From positions 186,001 to 250,000 of the forward strand of contig NZ_FWXL01000002.1 of assembly GCF_900176395.1 (NCBI RefSeq): a stretch of DNA of 64,000 nucleotides, read 5' to 3'. This document shows positions 54,884 through 63,137 of this stretch, piece by piece. The notes beneath the pieces are model-generated. The model was given only the letters and a program-made list of their open reading frames with translations, searched no databases and was not told where the DNA came from. The stretch comes from Novosphingobium sp. B1 (GTDB lineage: Bacteria > Pseudomonadota > Alphaproteobacteria > Sphingomonadales > Sphingomonadaceae). A program made the position numbers and the translations under genes. Position 1 is the first letter of the stretch; each line of letters starts with the position of its first letter.

Positions 54884-56308
54884 TCAGAAGAACAGGATAC
54901 CGCCAAGAGCCACCGCATCGCTTTCGGCCTTGTTGCCCGAATGGGCAACCGCCTTGGAATGGATGTACTCGCCAATCAGCGTGACCCACGAGGTCAGGCC
55001 GTAGCGAACCTGGCCGACATAGCTCGAATTGACATCGAGCAGGTTCGGATTGGCAAGACGATCGGCATTGCTGGCATAGTCGAGCCGGCTCTCACCATAG
55101 CTTCCGCCTACCGACACCTTGCCGAAGGTTGCCAGAGCCTGGGCATAGAAGCCGCTCGAGTCACGCTTGGCAACGCCGGGACCGGTCTGCCGGACGCCTG
55201 TATCGAACAGGCCGAGCACCGTCGTGCCAAGGCCGCTGGCGGTATAGTAATAGCCGGTGGCCGTCAGCGGGCCGACCGTTACCTTGCCACCGAAGTCGAT
55301 GCCGCTGCCGGTGAAGCTGCCGCCCCCGACGACGTCGTGCTTCTGCGTGATGCCCGAAACCCACAGGCGCGTGGCCACCTCGCCGAACTTGCCGTCATAG
55401 GTGAGCTTGCCCTGGAAGCCCGGGGCCGAGTTGCTTTCGGCCGGGCCCGTCAGCGACGACAGCGGCTGGAACACGCCGACCGATGCCTGAAGCCCTGAGA
55501 AGCTGGGCGAGGTATAGGTGATCTGCGGCTGGAAATCGGTGTAGATATAACCAACGCCGATGCGGCCCAGCGTGGTATTGGCCGGGGCCACGTTGTTGCC
55601 TGGCGTTCCCGACGAAAGCAGGGTGATATCGTTGAGGATCGCTTCCGAGGCGAACAGTCCGATGTCACGGCCGATCTTGAAAGTGCCGACATCCGGCTTG
55701 CCGAACGTCATGAAGGTCTGGCGGAAGTCGATCCCGGCGGTCGCCAGGGCGGTCGGCTGGCCGCCGTTATTGGCACCAAGAGTACCGTAGGCGGTGGAAT
55801 TGATGCCGGGATACATGCCGAAGGTGGCACCGACGTCCCAGCCCGACTGCTTGGCTGCGACCGAAACCTTCAGGAAGCCTGGCAGCAGACCATTGCGGAT
55901 CGCGCTGGAATTGTTCCCGCCGACACTGGCGATGCCACCAGTTACGGCAGTGCGGGCGGTGGGCGTTGCAGGGTTGTCGTGAACGTAGAACCCGTTGACC
56001 GAGCCCGAGAAGGTGATCGTGGCCGGGCCGACCTCGAGGCCGATGCCGCTTTCGGTCATCCGCACGTTGCGGCTGGAATCGACGGACTCGGTTGCGCGGG
56101 TCATCGTGTCGCCTGCCGGGGCGGCGCTTGCGGCGACCGGCGAAGGCTTGGCTTCCTCGGCAAGAAGCTCGGCATATTCCTCGTCGGAGAGGATGCCCTT
56201 CTCGTGCAGGCGCTTCAGAAGTTCAGCGGTGCCGGCATAGGCGGGCGTTGCCGCAATCGCCATGGTGGCGAGCGCGACCGAGGCGCAAAGCGCCTTCTTC
56301 ATGTTCAT
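54884..56308 (-). CDS. Outer-membrane porin with short N-terminal helical segment
   Basis: This protein of 474 residues has a signal peptide (ending ATPAYAG). It is followed by an acidic helical segment (LLKRLHEKGILSDEEYAELLAEE) like the periplasmic coiled coil of many Gram-negative porins, then a beta-rich barrel ending in phenylalanines (GGILFF). It should form a passive diffusion channel for small solutes. The ATG at 56308 gives the best distance to GGAGG; an ATG at 56314 is an alternative. It shares orientation with the PQQ-linked receptors but is separated by a terminator. A pair of tandem 12-base repeats lies in its upstream region. Confidence 0.82.
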   Translation of the reverse strand: MNMKKALCASVALATMAIAATPAYAGTAELLKRLHEKGILSDEEYAELLAEEAKPSPVAASAAPAGDTMTRATESVDSSRNVRMTESGIGLEVGPATITFSGSVNGFYVHDNPATPTARTAVTGGIASVGGNNSSAIRNGLLPGFLKVSVAAKQSGWDVGATFGMYPGINSTAYGTLGANNGGQPTALATAGIDFRQTFMTFGKPDVGTFKIGRDIGLFASEAILNDITLLSSGTPGNNVAPANTTLGRIGVGYIYTDFQPQITYTSPSFSGLQASVGVFQPLSSLTGPAESNSAPGFQGKLTYDGKFGEVATRLWVSGITQKHDVVGGGSFTGSGIDFGGKVTVGPLTATGYYYTASGLGTTVLGLFDTGVRQTGPGVAKRDSSGFYAQALATFGKVSVGGSYGESRLDYASNADRLANPNLLDVNSSYVGQVRYGLTSWVTLIGEYIHSKAVAHSGNKAESDAVALGGILFF

Positions 56309-56388
56309 TTCCATCCCCTCCGTGAAAGGTCGTGTCGATTATTCTGCGACTGAGAGGGGACAATGCTGCGCAACAACGCGCTGCGATA

Positions 56389-56414
56389 TTGGACTTTGGG
56401 CGTTGGACTTTGGG
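56389..56414. repeat. Two tandem 12-base direct repeats upstream of the porin
   Basis: TTGGACTTTGGG occurs at 56389-56400 and again at 56403-56414, two bases apart (period 14). It lies 81-106 bases upstream of the porin start codon and could be a double binding site for a regulator. On the minus strand it reads CCCAAAGTCCAA. Confidence 0.6.
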
Positions 56415-56427
56415 ATAAGAGGGACCC

Positions 56428-56462
56428 GTGCTGCGGACCGGAACACGCCCGGCCCGCAGCAC
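56428..56462 (-). terminator. Stem-loop after the nitronate monooxygenase-like gene
   Basis: GTGCTGCGG (56428-56436) pairs perfectly with CCGCAGCAC (56454-56462). It lies 19 bases past the stop codon and ends the beta-oxidation-type operon before the porin promoter. Confidence 0.65.
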
Positions 56463-56481
56463 CGATCAGGCGATCACGCGA

Positions 56482-57462
56482 TCAGGCCAGCAGACTGCCG
56501 AGACGGCCGCGGATGATGCTTTCTGCATCGCCGACGATACGGTCGATCAGTTGCTGGCAGGTGGGAATGTCGTGGATCAGCCCCTGTACCATGCCAGCCC
56601 AGAACACACCCTTGCTCATATCACCGGTTTCGAGCAGCTGCTTGCCGGCGCGGCCGTTGACCAGTTCCTGCACGTCCTCGAACCTGGCACCAGGTTGCGA
56701 CAAGCGACGAACGACTTCCTCGGAGACCTCGCTCTTGCCCACGCGGGCGGTGTTCTTGAAACTGCGGAAGATCAGGTAGCTGCCGCGTTCGTCGTTGGCG
56801 ATGTAGGCCTGCTTGACGTTGTCGTGGATCGGCGCTTCGACCGTGGCGCAGAAGCGGGTGCCCATATTGATGCCCTCGGCCCCAAGCGACAGCGCCGCGA
56901 CAAGGCCCCGGCCATCGCCAAATCCGCCAGAGGCGAGCATCGGGATCTTCACCTTGTCGGCAGCGGCGGGGATCAGGATCAGGCCGGGGATGTCATCCTC
57001 GCCGGGGTGGCCGGCACATTCGAAGCCGTCGATCGAGATGATGTCGCACCCGGCGCGTTCTGCCGACAGGGCGTGACGCACCGCCGTGCACTTATGCAGG
57101 ATGGTCACGCCGTGGGGTTTCAGCATTTCCCAGATCTCGCGCACGGCTTGCGTACCTGCGGTTTCGACGATCTTCACCCCGCCATCGATGATGGCCTGGG
57201 CATAGGCCCTGTAGTCCGGTGAATTGACGGTCGGGAAGATCGTCATGTTCACGCCGAACGGCCTGGCGGTCATCGCCTTGGTACGCTCGATCTCCTCACG
57301 CAGCGCTTGCGGCGTGGGCTGCGTCAACGCGGTGATGATGCCAAGTCCGCCCGCATTGGATACGGCGCTGGCGAGTTCGGCATAGCCGACATTCATCATG
57401 CCGCCCTGCACGATCGGGTGCTCGATGCCGAGCATTTCGGTGATCCGCGTCTTCAATGCCAT
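56482..57462 (-). CDS. NAD(P)H:flavin oxidoreductase / nitronate monooxygenase-like protein
   Basis: This TIM-barrel flavoprotein has 326 residues. The start has AGGAGG upstream. Family segments are HPIVQGGMMNVGYAELASAV, GGLGIITALTQ, IDGFECAGHPGEDD and ASGGFGDGRGLVAAL; the last two form the FMN phosphate site. Nitronate monooxygenases oxidise alkyl nitronates, but many members encoded in fatty-acid or aromatic gene clusters are enoyl-type or quinone reductases. As the last gene of the operon with enoyl-CoA hydratase, APH-like kinase, acyl-CoA dehydrogenase and SDR, a reductase role on an unsaturated CoA-ester is more likely here. Confidence 0.85.
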   Translation of the reverse strand: MALKTRITEMLGIEHPIVQGGMMNVGYAELASAVSNAGGLGIITALTQPTPQALREEIERTKAMTARPFGVNMTIFPTVNSPDYRAYAQAIIDGGVKIVETAGTQAVREIWEMLKPHGVTILHKCTAVRHALSAERAGCDIISIDGFECAGHPGEDDIPGLILIPAAADKVKIPMLASGGFGDGRGLVAALSLGAEGINMGTRFCATVEAPIHDNVKQAYIANDERGSYLIFRSFKNTARVGKSEVSEEVVRRLSQPGARFEDVQELVNGRAGKQLLETGDMSKGVFWAGMVQGLIHDIPTCQQLIDRIVGDAESIIRGRLGSLLA

Positions 57463-57493
57463 TCGGTCCTCCTCCTTGTGGCCGCCCACACCT

Positions 57494-58282
57494 TCATCCG
57501 GATATGGTGCGAAAATCCGCCTTGCGCTTGGCCAGGAATGCGCTGACGCCTTCCCTTGCCTCGGGTCCTGCACCTGCCATGCCGATCGTCCGGCTTTCAA
57601 GGTCGAGTTGCGCGGCAAGATCCTGCGTCTGCCCATGACGCAGCAAGCTGCGCACAGCACCAAGGGCCCCGGTTGGCGCATCAGCGAGTCTTGCTGCGAG
57701 GGCACCTACTTCGGACGCGAGGCTCTCTGGCGCGACAGTGCGCGTGACCAGCCCCAGCGTAACTGCCTCGGCAGCCGAGACGCGGCGATTGGTCAGGATC
57801 ATCTCCTGCGCCACGCGCATCCCGACAAGACGCGGCAGGGTCCGGCTCATCCCGCCGTCCGGGGTCAAGCCGATGGCGGTATAGGCGGCGGTGAAGTGCG
57901 CGGCTTCGCTGGCGATGACGATGTCGCCAGCGGCAGCAAGGCTGAGCCCTGCCCCAGCGGCCGGACCATTGATCGCGCAGACCAGTGGCTTGGCCATCTC
58001 GGACAGGACCACAACCGCCTCATGCAACTTGCCGGCCAATGCCTCCAGGAACGGGCCTGCCCGATCGCCCGCTGCAGCAAATCCGGCGATGTCGCCGCCT
58101 ACGCAGAACATCCGGCCGGCGCCGGTCAGCACCACGCAGCGCACGGCAGGGTCCTGCGCCACTGCCTTGGCCGCCTGCAGGAGATCCTCGGCCAGGGTCA
58201 TGTCGATGCCGTTGCCTTGCTCGGGCCGGTTGAGCGTGAGCGTGGCGACGCCATTCTCGGTCGCGGCAAGGACGGTGGTCAT
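57494..58282 (-). CDS. Enoyl-CoA hydratase/isomerase (crotonase family)
   Basis: This protein has 262 residues, the usual crotonase length. The oxyanion-hole segments are MFCVGGDIAGFA and INGPAAGAGLSLAAAGD. At the first catalytic position the usual Glu is not obvious; TPDGG carries an Asp where hydratases have the second Glu. This is the pattern of isomerase-type members and may mean double-bond isomerisation rather than hydration. The ATG at 58282 overlaps the kinase stop codon by four bases; an ATG at 58288 is an alternative. It should act on the product of the acyl-CoA dehydrogenase. Confidence 0.9.
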   Translation of the reverse strand: MTTVLAATENGVATLTLNRPEQGNGIDMTLAEDLLQAAKAVAQDPAVRCVVLTGAGRMFCVGGDIAGFAAAGDRAGPFLEALAGKLHEAVVVLSEMAKPLVCAINGPAAGAGLSLAAAGDIVIASEAAHFTAAYTAIGLTPDGGMSRTLPRLVGMRVAQEMILTNRRVSAAEAVTLGLVTRTVAPESLASEVGALAARLADAPTGALGAVRSLLRHGQTQDLAAQLDLESRTIGMAGAGPEAREGVSAFLAKRKADFRTISG

Positions 58283-59337
58283 CGACATTTCTCCATGGCT
58301 TCGCGTGCCAGCGCCGCAAGGCGGGGCAGCGCTTCGGCACGTTCGCGTGCCTGCGCATTCGATGCCGTGCCGCGCAGCACGCGCCCCTTGATACCGTGGA
58401 AGATGGCCGCCAGCCGGAAGAAGTTGAAGGCGAGATAGAAGTCCCAGTTGGGTATGCTGTCCCGCCCGGTGCGCTGGCAATAGGCTGCGATATAATCGGC
58501 TTCGGTCGGCAGGCCCAAGGGCACCGGGTGCTGGCCCGAAAGCCCGGCGACGATATCGGCCGGCATGCGATACATCATCGCGTGATAGGCAAAATCGGCC
58601 AGCGGGTGCCCCAGCGTCGAAAGCTCCCAATCGAGCACCGCCAGCACGCGCGGCTCGGTCGGGTGGAAGATCATGTTGTCGCAGCGGAAATCGCCGTGGA
58701 CGATGGTGGTTTCATCGCCCTCGGGAATCGCGGTCGGCAGCCATTCGACCAGCGCGTCCATGTCGGGCAGGCGGCCGGCCAGTTCATCCTCGAGATACTG
58801 CCGCGACCAGCGTCCGATCTGGCGCGCAAAGTAGTTGCCGGGCTTTCCGTAATCGGCCAGCCCCACGGCAGCCTGATCGACCGAGTGCAGCGCCGCGATC
58901 ACGCAGTTCATCTCGTCGAAATAGGCGGCGCGTTCTTCCGTCGGCACTTCGCTGAACGATGCGTCCCAGAACACCCGGCCATCGACCATGTCCATCACGT
59001 AGAACTGGCTGCCGATGACACTTTCGTCTTCGCACGTGGCAAAGATACGGGCGACGGGGACGTCTGTCCCGAACAACGCCTGCTGCACGCGTGCTTCGCG
59101 CAGCACGTCATGCGCGCCCTTGAGCAACGGCCCCGGCGGCTTGCGGCGCAGGACGTAGCGGGCTGTCGGCGTGGTCAGGCGATAGGTAGGGTTGGACTGC
59201 CCCCCGTTGAACTGCTCGATCGTCAGCGGGCCGGAAAATCCGTCAACGTTGGCAGCCAGCCATGCGGCCAGTGCCGCTTCGTCGACGCCCACGCGGACCT
59301 TGCCCGCCCCCTTGTTGGCATCTGCGATTGCGCTCAT
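58279..59337 (-). CDS. APH-like phosphotransferase, predicted hydroxyacyl-CoA kinase
   Basis: This kinase-fold protein has 352 residues. The phosphate-transfer loop is HGDFRCDN (catalytic D216, N221) and the metal-binding motif is DWE at D236. The N-terminal part (LTIEQFNGGQSNPTYRL, RRKPPGPLL) matches the kinase domain of mammalian ACAD10/ACAD11 and of the bacterial levulinate protein LvaA. That family phosphorylates a 4-hydroxyacyl-CoA, so that an acyl-CoA dehydrogenase partner can turn it into the next intermediate. It overlaps the acyl-CoA dehydrogenase gene by four bases, the split form of the ACAD10/11 fusion. True aminoglycoside resistance is unlikely in this context. Confidence 0.87.
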   Translation of the reverse strand: MSAIADANKGAGKVRVGVDEAALAAWLAANVDGFSGPLTIEQFNGGQSNPTYRLTTPTARYVLRRKPPGPLLKGAHDVLREARVQQALFGTDVPVARIFATCEDESVIGSQFYVMDMVDGRVFWDASFSEVPTEERAAYFDEMNCVIAALHSVDQAAVGLADYGKPGNYFARQIGRWSRQYLEDELAGRLPDMDALVEWLPTAIPEGDETTIVHGDFRCDNMIFHPTEPRVLAVLDWELSTLGHPLADFAYHAMMYRMPADIVAGLSGQHPVPLGLPTEADYIAAYCQRTGRDSIPNWDFYLAFNFFRLAAIFHGIKGRVLRGTASNAQARERAEALPRLAALAREAMEKCR

Positions 59338-60515
59338 TGCGCGTGCTTCCAGTCCCGCCGCAGTTTCTTGGCCAAGCTCCACTTGTGGACTTCGGTGGGG
59401 CCGTCATAGATGCGGAAAGCGCGGATCTCGCGGAACATCGTCTCGACGATGGTCTTGTCGGTCACTCCGGTGCCGCCCATCACCTGCACGCACTTGTCGG
59501 CCACGCGCATCAGCGCTTCAGACACGGCAACCTTGGTCATGCTGCTCTCGACCGTGCCAAGCGATCCGGTGTCGAGCACCGAGGCGCACCAGTCGATCAT
59601 CAGTTCGGCCTGCTTGAGGTCGATCATGTTCTCGGCCAGCATGAAGCCAACGCCTTCGTGGTCGATCAGGGTCTTGCCGAAGGCCATGCGGCGGTTGGCG
59701 TAATCGACCGCGATTTCCTGCGCGCGGATGCACCCGCCGAGCCAGCGCATGCAGTGCGACAGGCGCGCCGGGCTGAGGCGGATCTGCGCGTACTTGAAGC
59801 CTTCGCCGGCATCGCCCAGCATCTGGTCAGCCGGAATGCGCAAGTCTTCAATCGTGATCTCGGCATGGCTGCCGGGCATCGAACTGTCGATGGTGTTGGG
59901 CACGCGCGTGATGCGGATCGCCGGGTCGGGCAAGTCGACCAGGAACATGCAGGCGCCGCCCTGGCTGTCCGGGTCTTCCGACCTGGCCATGACGATGCCC
60001 ACCTTGGCGCCTTCGGCTCCGGTGATGAAGGCCTTCTTGCCGTTGACCACCCAATGGTTGCCGTCCTTGCGGCAGGTGGTGATCATCATCGAAGGATCGG
60101 CGCCTGCGCCCTGCAATTCGGCCGGTTCGGTCATGAAGAAGGCCGACCGCGCCGTGCCATCGACCAGGGGCTTGAGGAAACGATCCTTCAGGTCTGGGCT
60201 GCCGACCTTGCCGATGAGGTACATGTTGCCTTCGTCCGGCGCCTGCGTGTTGCAGGCCAGCATGCCCAGCGGCGTCAGGCCCGACTTGATCAGTATGACC
60301 GCCGTCTCGCGCTGGTTGAAGTGGCCGCCATCCTGCCTGATGTGCGGGGTCAGCACGCCAGCTTCGCGCGCCAGGCCGCGCAGTTCCATCACCAGTTCGT
60401 CGGTCGGGGCGCCGTGGTGGTCGCGGCGCGGGTCCTGTTCGTAAGGGAACACCTGCTCGCGCACGAAAGCCTCGACCCGTGCCGCCACTTCCAGCGCTTC
60501 CTGGCTGATCGTCAT
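59334..60515 (-). CDS. Acyl-CoA dehydrogenase, ACAD10/11-like
   Basis: This is a FAD-dependent dehydrogenase of 393 residues. FAD/acyl-CoA segments are SAFFMTEPAELQGAGADPSM and GKKAFITGAEGAKVGIVMAR; the C-terminal RIYDGPTEVHKWSLAKKL holds E375. The DGPTEVHRW-like ending is typical of the ACAD10/11 and LvaC group rather than fatty-acid FadE. The start has GAGG upstream. It overlaps the APH-like kinase and lies 32 bases after the SDR gene. Together they would convert a gamma- or delta-hydroxyacyl-CoA to a normal beta-oxidation intermediate. The chain type is unknown. Confidence 0.92.
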   Translation of the reverse strand: MTISQEALEVAARVEAFVREQVFPYEQDPRRDHHGAPTDELVMELRGLAREAGVLTPHIRQDGGHFNQRETAVILIKSGLTPLGMLACNTQAPDEGNMYLIGKVGSPDLKDRFLKPLVDGTARSAFFMTEPAELQGAGADPSMMITTCRKDGNHWVVNGKKAFITGAEGAKVGIVMARSEDPDSQGGACMFLVDLPDPAIRITRVPNTIDSSMPGSHAEITIEDLRIPADQMLGDAGEGFKYAQIRLSPARLSHCMRWLGGCIRAQEIAVDYANRRMAFGKTLIDHEGVGFMLAENMIDLKQAELMIDWCASVLDTGSLGTVESSMTKVAVSEALMRVADKCVQVMGGTGVTDKTIVETMFREIRAFRIYDGPTEVHKWSLAKKLRRDWKHAQ

Positions 60516-60547
60516 TTCCTCGAAACCTTCCCGAAAGCTGGGTCTGT

Positions 60548-61315
60548 TTACTTCGGAGGCATGCGGATTGCCCCATCGAGGCGGATCACTTCGGCATTGA
60601 CCATGGGGTTGGTCACGATGGCCTCTACCATCTTTGCGTACTCTTCGGGCCTGCCAAGACGGCTAGGGAAAGGCACCTGCTTGCCCAGCGAATCCTGCGC
60701 CTCTTGCGGCAATGATCCGAGCAGCGGGGTCCAGAAGATGCCCGGTGCGATGGTGTTCACGCGAATGCCATAGCGGGCAAACTCGCGCGCGATCGGCAGC
60801 GCCATGCCCACGACGCCGCCCTTGGACGCGGCATAGGCGGGTTGGCCGATCTGGCCTTCGAAGGCGGCCACGCTGGCGGTGTTGACGATCACGCCCCGCT
60901 CGCCATCCTCGTTCAACGGATCGGCATCATGAATGCGGCTGGCGAACTTCGACAGGACGTTGAAGGTGCCGATCAGGTTGATGTTCACGATTTTGGCGAA
61001 GTCTGCCAGCGGCAGCGGGCTGCCATCGCGATTGAGCACCTTGGCCGGCGGGCCGATCCCTGCGCAATTGACGAGGATGCGCGCCTTGCCGTTGACCGCC
61101 TCAGCCTCAGCGATGGCATCGGCAACGGCGTTCTCATCGGTCACGTTCACCGCGCTGAACCGCCCGCCGATGTCCTGCGCCTTGGCAATGCCGAGATCGG
61201 CGTTGAGGTCGAACAGCGTGACCTTGGCTCCGCGTGCTGCCAGCAGTTCCGCCGTTGCCGCGCCAAGGCCCGAAGCGCCGCCGGTAACGATTGCGGCCAA
61301 TCCATTGATGTCCAT
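60548..61315 (-). CDS. Short-chain dehydrogenase, 3-hydroxyacyl-CoA dehydrogenase type-2-like
   Basis: This NAD(P)-dependent dehydrogenase has 255 residues. The cofactor loop is TGGASGLG (11-18) and the catalytic residues are S148, Y161 and K165 in YAASKGG. The long segment between the NAGI-like and active-site blocks ([20 protein letters not shown]) and the ending [18 protein letters not shown] are as in HSD17B10-like enzymes that oxidise 3-hydroxyacyl-CoA. It is the first gene of the operon, with AGAGGAC before the ATG. It is divergent from the TetR regulator, with two inverted repeats between them. Confidence 0.9.
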   Translation of the reverse strand: MDINGLAAIVTGGASGLGAATAELLAARGAKVTLFDLNADLGIAKAQDIGGRFSAVNVTDENAVADAIAEAEAVNGKARILVNCAGIGPPAKVLNRDGSPLPLADFAKIVNINLIGTFNVLSKFASRIHDADPLNEDGERGVIVNTASVAAFEGQIGQPAYAASKGGVVGMALPIAREFARYGIRVNTIAPGIFWTPLLGSLPQEAQDSLGKQVPFPSRLGRPEEYAKMVEAIVTNPMVNAEVIRLDGAIRMPPK

Positions 61316-61352
61316 CGAAGTCCTCTTTGGGTAATCTTTCCACGCCACAAAA

Positions 61353-61410
61353 CGAACGACATCTCACGGAATCGTTCGCTACACGGCCTCATCTTCTACT
61401 CACGAGTAGA
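61353..61410. promoter_or_regulatory. Two inverted repeats in the SDR / TetR divergent region
   Basis: CGAACGA (61353-61359) is repeated inverted as TCGTTCG (61372-61378). A tighter one, TCTACTC (61395-61401) with GAGTAGA (61404-61410), follows. The second has the size and spacing of a TetR-type operator and lies 41-56 bases before the TetR ATG, suggesting control of both directions by that protein. Confidence 0.5.
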
Positions 61411-61450
61411 TTGCGTGCCCCGGAGTTTTCTGTCAACTATCCGTTTAGCC

Positions 61451-62077
61451 ATGAGCAACCCGTCAGACGCCACCTCCCCCTTCCTCTCGCCCGAGCAGAA
61501 GCGCAGTGCGCGCGAGGCCAAGCGTGAGGCGGTGCTGCGCGCGGCAGTCCAGATGTTCAACGAGCGCGGTTTCCACCAGACCTCGCTCGATGACGTGGCA
61601 GCGCGACTTGGGATCTCAAAGCCCACGATCTACCACTACCTTGGCAACAAGGATCAGGTGCTGCTGGAATGCGTGACCATCGGCCTTGGCCAGTTGATCA
61701 AAGCGGCCGAACAGGGCCGCGCCGCGCCCGGCAACGGCGCTGACCGGCTGATGGCCTATCTCGTCCGCTACGCCGAAATAAACATGGATGACTTTGGCCG
61801 CTGCGTGATCCGCACGGCGGAAGAAGCGCTGGCACCAGAAAGCCGCACTCGCTTTCGCGAACTCAAGCGCCGCATCGATTCCGACATGCGCGAGCTGATC
61901 GCGGCCGGCATGGACGACGGGTCCCTTGCCAGAGGCGATGTCAAACTCACCGCATTTGCGCTGGCCGGCGCCTTGAACTGGCCCGCGCGATGGCATGAGC
62001 CGTCGGGCGAGAGCAGCCCGCTGGAACTTGCGCGCGGCCTCGTCGGCATCCTCGGCCATGGTCTTTTGCCGCGATAA
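61451..62077 (+). CDS. TetR-family transcriptional regulator
   Basis: This regulator has 208 residues. The helix-turn-helix is at about 41-66 (FHQTSLDDVAARLGISKPTIYHYLGNKD). The C-terminal domain is helical and unassigned, and probably binds an acyl-CoA or the free acid. Divergent placement from the SDR-acyl-CoA dehydrogenase-kinase operon makes it that operon's likely repressor, with the operator candidates at 61353-61410. The frame extends far upstream without a start of better quality; the ATG at 61451 gives the normal N-terminus. Confidence 0.9.
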   Translation: MSNPSDATSPFLSPEQKRSAREAKREAVLRAAVQMFNERGFHQTSLDDVAARLGISKPTIYHYLGNKDQVLLECVTIGLGQLIKAAEQGRAAPGNGADRLMAYLVRYAEINMDDFGRCVIRTAEEALAPESRTRFRELKRRIDSDMRELIAAGMDDGSLARGDVKLTAFALAGALNWPARWHEPSGESSPLELARGLVGILGHGLLPR

Positions 62078-62131
62078 TCCGGGCCAAGATACCGCAGCTA
62101 TTGCCCGGTAAGCCAAAACTCGTCTCGCCTG

Positions 62132-62145
62132 CTCCCATCTGGGAG
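62132..62145. other. Inverted repeat in the cysDN upstream region
   Basis: CTCCCA (62132-62137) and TGGGAG (62140-62145) flank two bases. It is 72-85 bases upstream of the cysD start codon and may be an operator. A weaker CCGGGC/GCCCGG pair spans 62079-62108, just after the TetR stop codon. No S-box or other known riboswitch was recognised. Confidence 0.3.
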
Positions 62146-62216
62146 ATTATCTGCCCCGATCGAGACGCCACCTGCGTCTTTGAAAATTGCAGCGGCGCAG
62201 CAAGGCGATATCCACG

Positions 62217-63137
62217 ATGGCAGATCGACAGACACTCACCCACCTGGAACGGCTCGAATCCGAGGCGATCCACATCATGCGTGAGGTCGTGGCTGAGGCC
62301 ACCAACCCGGTCATGCTCTATTCCGTGGGCAAGGACAGCGCGGTCATGCTCCATCTGGCGCGCAAGGCGTTCTATCCCTCGCCGCCGCCTTTCCCGCTGC
62401 TGCACGTGGATACCACCTGGAAGTTTCAGGACATGTACGCCCTGCGCGACAAGATGGCGACCGAGAGCGGCATGGAACTGCTGGTCTACCAAAACCCCGA
62501 AGCTGCCGAGAAGGAGATCAACCCGTTCGACCACGGCTCGCTCCACACCGACATGTGGAAGACCGAAGGGTTGAAGCAGGCGCTCGACAAGTATGGCTTC
62601 GACGCGGCTTTCGGCGGCGCGCGGCGTGACGAGGAAAAGAGCCGAGCGAAGGAGCGCATCTTCTCGTTCCGCACTGCCAGCCACGGCTGGGACCCCAAGA
62701 ACCAGCGCCCGGAACTGTGGAACCTCTACAACGCCCGCAAGAACAAGGGCGAATCGATCCGCGTCTTCCCGATCTCGAACTGGACCGAACTCGACATCTG
62801 GCAGTACATTCATCTCAACAACGTGCCCATCGTCCCGCTCTACTTTGCCGATGTGCGCCCGACATTCGAATGGGAAGGCGGCCTGTTCATGGCCGACGAC
62901 CTTCCCCGGCTTGAAAAGGTCCTGGGCTACCGGCCCGAGATCACCGAACGCTCAATCCGTTTCCGCACGCTCGGCTGCTTCCCGCTGACCGGCGCTGTGG
63001 AAAGCACCGCCAAGACGCTACCCGAAGTGATCCAGGAAACCCTGCTCACCACCACCAGCGAACGCCAGGGCCGCGTGATCGACAAGGATGCCGGTGGCGC
63101 CGGCATGGAAGTGAAGAAGCAGCAGGGGTACTTCTGA
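62217..63137 (+). CDS. cysD: Sulfate adenylyltransferase subunit 2
   Basis: This is the catalytic subunit of ATP sulfurylase, which makes adenosine 5'-phosphosulfate from sulfate and ATP. Its 306 residues are normal for the family. The PP-loop is [12 protein letters not shown]. Other family blocks are [32 protein letters not shown] and [15 protein letters not shown]. Its stop shares a base with the cysN start (TGATG), the usual cysDN order. It belongs to assimilatory sulfate reduction and is unrelated to the catabolic clusters. Confidence 0.97.
   Translation: MADRQTLTHLERLESEAIHIMREVVAEATNPVMLYSVGKDSAVMLHLARKAFYPSPPPFPLLHVDTTWKFQDMYALRDKMATESGMELLVYQNPEAAEKEINPFDHGSLHTDMWKTEGLKQALDKYGFDAAFGGARRDEEKSRAKERIFSFRTASHGWDPKNQRPELWNLYNARKNKGESIRVFPISNWTELDIWQYIHLNNVPIVPLYFADVRPTFEWEGGLFMADDLPRLEKVLGYRPEITERSIRFRTLGCFPLTGAVESTAKTLPEVIQETLLTTTSERQGRVIDKDAGGAGMEVKKQQGYF

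Noticed and set aside
58279..59337. Aminoglycoside resistance enzyme
   Set aside because: The fold is APH-like but the closest pattern is the ACAD10/11 and LvaA kinase group, and it overlaps an acyl-CoA dehydrogenase gene.
62078..62216. Riboswitch before cysDN
   Set aside because: Only two short inverted repeats are present and nothing resembles a known sulfur-metabolism riboswitch.
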